DNA from: Acidimicrobiia bacterium
GTDB taxonomy: Bacteria; Actinomycetota; Acidimicrobiia; Spongiisociales; UBA11373
Direction of reading: 5' to 3'
Assembly: GCA_029263095.1 (NCBI GenBank)
Contig: JAJCYA010000085.1
Location: forward strand, 1 to 64,000
DNA: 64,000 bases
Of the stretch, positions 61,511-64,000 are shown one piece after another. Both the position numbers and the translations under genes were made by a program. Position 1 is the stretch's first letter. Each line of letters starts with the position of its first letter. Below the pieces are notes generated by a model, which made no database searches, was not told the DNA's origin, and saw nothing but the letters and a program-made list of their open reading frames with translations.

Positions 61511-62754
61511 CACACCCCCGCCGGGCGCTCGAGGAGTTCCATGTTGAGGACCATGGATTCACCATTGCGTGAGATCTGAAGCGCCGCCACATCGCCGACG
61601 CGGTAGAAGCGCAAGCGCACCACGAGCCCGTCCATTGTGGTGACTGGATCCCCGTCGACGGACTGGATGACATCGTCCACTTCGATACCTGCCGCGTCGG
61701 CCGCGGTCCCCTGTATTACCGAGAATACGGTGACACCCGCGGGAGCGAGTGCCCCATCGGCCTCCCTCTCGAAGTGGGTGTCTCCTGAGATACCGAGGAA
61801 GGCGTGCCGGGCGGCACCGTCCTCGAGTATCTCCTGGGTGATGCGGGTCATCATCTCGACCGGGATGGCAAAACCGAGCCCTTCGGCTCCGACGTCACTG
61901 ACTCCGATGGCTGACGTGATTCCTATCAGTCGGCCTTCGGTGTCGACAAGAGCTCCGCCCGACGAGCCGCGCGTTATGGGGGCGTCCGTCTGCAGCATCC
62001 CGAAGAGTCTGGCGTCGGCGGCAACTTGGACCCGGCGATCGAACGCCGACAACACCCCCACTGTCACCGAAGGTCCGCCTTCGAGCCCGAGTGGATTGCC
62101 GACCGCGATGGCAGTGTCTCCTATGGCCATGTCGAGAGTGGTTCCGAGTTCGATGGAGGTGAGTCCCACCCCGTCGATCGTCACCACCGCCAAATCGGTG
62201 ATGGCGTCGCTTCCGACGATCTCCGCCGCATACGACCTTCCGTCGGCGAAGACGACCCGAACGACTGCGGCTCCTTCGACCACGTGCTGGTTCGTGACCA
62301 GGATGCCGCTGGCATCGATGACGACGCCCGAACCGGACCCGGTGACCTCGAATTCATTGTCCTGAATGAACCCGATCTGAACGGTGACGATCGAGGGGAG
62401 AACCTTCTGAGCGACCGCGGCGGCCGGGCTCGACGGCGCCTCGACGGTGATGATCTGTGTCTCGAGCCGTTCGACTACGGCAGTCGGGCCCTCCGACCTC
62501 CCTTTGTCGTCGAGGAGAAACACAGCCGCGGCAGATGCGGCTCCGATCAACGCCGAGGTGACGACAATCCCGACCGTGGGCCAGAATCGCCTCGGGCTGG
62601 GTCGAGATCGCTGCGGCTGTTGGTACGACCACGGGTCTTCCACTGCGAATTCCAACACGGGAGGTCGTTCCGGGAGGCGGTGCCGAGTCGGCTCCTGCCA
62701 CTCGGAACGTGATTCCGGGTCTGGCTCGTCGTTCGGGTAGGTAGTGTCGGCCAC
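61510..62754 (-). CDS. HtrA/DegP-type serine protease with PDZ domain
   Basis: From the GTG at 62754 the 414-aa protein has a cytoplasmic Pro/Arg-rich N-terminus (1-57), one membrane helix (58-81), and a trypsin-like domain. The triad is read as His (VTNQHVVEGAAV), Asp (DAITDLAVV) and Ser (RGSSGGALVD). A PDZ domain follows (FSVIQGTAADAAGIEVDDVIQSVDG). It degrades or refolds damaged envelope proteins and is a likely member of the ECF sigma regulon. Message is probably leaderless from a TACAAT six bases before the GTG. The zincin gene follows with one-base overlap. Confidence 0.92.
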   Translation of the reverse strand: MADTTYPNDEPDPESRSEWQEPTRHRLPERPPVLEFAVEDPWSYQQPQRSRPSPRRFWPTVGIVVTSALIGAASAAAVFLLDDKGRSEGPTAVVERLETQIITVEAPSSPAAAVAQKVLPSIVTVQIGFIQDNEFEVTGSGSGVVIDASGILVTNQHVVEGAAVVRVVFADGRSYAAEIVGSDAITDLAVVTIDGVGLTSIELGTTLDMAIGDTAIAVGNPLGLEGGPSVTVGVLSAFDRRVQVAADARLFGMLQTDAPITRGSSGGALVDTEGRLIGITSAIGVSDVGAEGLGFAIPVEMMTRITQEILEDGAARHAFLGISGDTHFEREADGALAPAGVTVFSVIQGTAADAAGIEVDDVIQSVDGDPVTTMDGLVVRLRFYRVGDVAALQISRNGESMVLNMELLERPAGV

Positions 62755-62760
62755 GGCCCG

Positions 62761-62766
62761 ATTGTA
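62761..62766 (-). promoter_or_regulatory. -10 element of a leaderless htrA message
   Basis: On the minus strand TACAAT (62766-62761) is followed by six bases and the GTG at 62754, the same geometry as pcrA and udk. It lies in the 37-base gap between divergent htrA and moaE. Confidence 0.55.
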
Positions 62767-62791
62767 TGGACGGAAGGGTGGTAGCCGACGG

Positions 62792-63220
62792 ATGAGCGAC
62801 GATCTCGTCGAGGTGACCGAGCAGGAGATCGATTCCGGCCACCTCATCGCGTCCGTGTCCTCGTCGACCTCCGGCGCCATCGTCTTGTTCCTCGGCACCG
62901 TCCGCGATCACTCGGAGGGTCGCGCGGGTGTCACTCACCTCGAGTACGAGGCCTATGGAGGAGTAGCGGAGGCGAAGATCACCGAGATCGTCGCCGAGGT
63001 CCGCAGCGACTGGCCCGATGTGGACCGGATAGCCGCCGTCCACCGCATTGGCTCGCTCGGCGTTGGTGCCATCTCGGTCGGTGTGGCTGTCTCGGCGCCG
63101 CACCGTGCTGAAGCGTTTCCGGCCGGTCAATACCTGATCGACCAGCTGAAGCGCCGTGTGCCGATTTGGAAGAAGGAGCACTGGCCGGGCGGCGCCGAGT
63201 GGGTTCGCGAGGACCACTGA
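62792..63220 (+). CDS. moaE: Molybdopterin synthase catalytic subunit
   Basis: From the ATG at 62792 the 142-aa subunit has AIVLFLGTVRDHSEGRAGVTHLEYEAYGGVAEAKI, HRIGSLGVGAISVGVAVSAPHRAEAFPAGQYLID and the catalytic lysine region KRRVPIWKKEHWPGGAEWV. It completes molybdopterin from precursor Z with MoaD. No other Moa gene is adjacent. It is divergent from htrA. Confidence 0.93.
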   Translation: MSDDLVEVTEQEIDSGHLIASVSSSTSGAIVLFLGTVRDHSEGRAGVTHLEYEAYGGVAEAKITEIVAEVRSDWPDVDRIAAVHRIGSLGVGAISVGVAVSAPHRAEAFPAGQYLIDQLKRRVPIWKKEHWPGGAEWVREDH

Positions 63221-63435
63221 GATGTGATCGGTTGTCGGTCGCCAGTCGTCAGATGTCGAGAGGGGCTGACCATTCTGGCCAGAGATGGAGGACTCAGGCG
63301 TCGGTGGGGGGAATCCCAACGGGCGCGTCGACAGCCGGCGAAACGGCAGAGTCTGGAACTCGAGATCGCGTCTGTCCGACGGGGCGTCGGCTCGATTGGT
63401 AGCCTGCCGCCCCAGACCAGGGAGGACGCAACCGC

Positions 63436-64000
63436 GTGTTGGCGCTGAAGAACGTCGAAGTCGTCTACAGCGACGTCATTCTCGTGTTGCGCGGTATCTC
63501 GCTTCAGGTTCCGGACGGAGAGATCGTGGCGTTGCTCGGGGCGAACGGTGCCGGCAAGACCACCGTGCTGCGAGCCATTTCCGGCCTGCTCGGCGTTCAC
63601 AACGGGGATCTGACGAAGGGCGAGATTCTTCTCGATGATCAACCGATTTCGACAGCATCTCCCGCCAAGATCGTCAGGCTCGGGATCTCGCAGGCGATGG
63701 AGGGTCGCCGCATCCTCGCCGAACTCACAGTTGAGGAGAACCTAAAGCTCGGGGCGCACACTGTTCGCAAGCAGATGAATGAGAACCTCGAGAGGGTCTA
63801 CACCCTCTTTCCCGACCTCCGAGAGCGACCCAAGTTCACTGCGGGGTACCTCAGTGGGGGTCAGCAGCAGATGCTGGCGATCGGGCGGGCCCTCATGTCG
63901 TCCCCGCGATATCTGATGCTCGATGAACCGAGCCTCGGTCTGGCTCCGCTCCTGGTGGAGCAGATTCGCGACATCGTGGTCGAGATCAACAAGCAAGGCA
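63436..64000 (+). CDS. livF: LivF-type ABC transporter ATP-binding protein (partial, cut by window edge)
   Basis: The GTG at 63436 with GGGAGG upstream opens a frame that runs past 64000; 188 residues are visible. It has Walker A GANGAGKTTVL, signature LSGGQQQMLAIGRAL and Walker B YLMLDEPSLGLAPLLVEQI, with the LivF-specific QAMEGRRILAELTVEENLKLGAH. This is the second ATPase of a branched-chain amino acid or urea-type ABC importer. Its partners LivG, LivHM and LivK are likely upstream or beyond the window; none is seen to the left. Confidence 0.88.
   Translation, partial: MLALKNVEVVYSDVILVLRGISLQVPDGEIVALLGANGAGKTTVLRAISGLLGVHNGDLTKGEILLDDQPISTASPAKIVRLGISQAMEGRRILAELTVEENLKLGAHTVRKQMNENLERVYTLFPDLRERPKFTAGYLSGGQQQMLAIGRALMSSPRYLMLDEPSLGLAPLLVEQIRDIVVEINKQG

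Noticed and set aside
1-64000. tRNA, rRNA, phage or transposase genes
   Set aside because: I saw no conserved T-loop plus acceptor pairing, no rRNA-like stretch, no integrase or transposase motif. A covariance-model scan could still find a tRNA I missed.

Overview
The window is high-GC bacterial DNA with dense, mostly short operons and many GTG/TTG starts. A WhiB-type Fe-S regulator, an F420/deazaflavin-type (Ddn-like) reductase, a DUF2342 zincin, GuaB3, ECF sigma/anti-sigma/RseB-like genes and several leaderless-looking promoters (a -10 hexamer 6-7 nt before the start codon) point to Actinomycetota. The style fits a deep, probably aerobic, free-living lineage such as Acidimicrobiia, but that placement is inference from gene content. 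I found no rRNA, tRNA, CRISPR array, intact insertion sequence or prophage.

Layout. 1-10 kb is accessory-like: two small membrane proteins, a DUF3179 lipoprotein, a Ddn-like reductase, a duplicated-domain lipoprotein, an RHH/SPFH/zinc-ribbon divergon around a 30-bp operator, a small cytochrome c, and an operon of a 58-aa basic protein, an EamA transporter and a CGNR regulator. 10-16 kb is metal-related: a Cys-rich metallothionein-like membrane peptide, arsM-arsR with a clear operator, a DEAD-box helicase carrying an RRM, a Ni/Co permease and a CDF-like transporter. 17-20 kb is a flavin electron-transfer module (ferric-reductase-like membrane protein, FMN-binding protein, ApbE). 20-28 kb has an aromatic amino acid decarboxylase, an Nfu_N-HEAT protein, trpS, an ABC ATPase, guaB3 and guaA.

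28-37 kb is the most distinctive part. An apparent operon encodes a small membrane protein, a GltD-like FAD/Fe-S oxidoreductase, a split b6f-style cytochrome b, a Rieske protein and a triheme cytochrome c. It is flanked by cupredoxin-type lipoproteins and by a His-rich beta-propeller lipoprotein, which is divergent from one cupredoxin across two palindromes. 37-42 kb has an orphan CheA-REC hybrid, a PcrA/UvrD helicase and MgtC. 42-55 kb is central carbon metabolism: a B12-binding mutase subunit, sucCD, udk, icd, mdh, HU, an SCP2 protein, a DapA-like aldolase and sdhCAB. 55-64 kb has WhiB, an ECF sigma/anti-sigma/RseB-like operon, a SenX3-like kinase, peroxiredoxin, DUF2342 zincin, an HtrA protease, MoaE and the start of a LivF-type ATPase.

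Together the genes describe an aerobic respirer. TCA enzymes and succinate dehydrogenase feed quinones, the b6f-like complex oxidises quinol and passes electrons to cytochrome c or cupredoxin, and the flavin module offers a second membrane electron route. Envelope stress is covered by the ECF sigma/RseB-like system and HtrA, and metals and arsenic by the 10-16 kb block.
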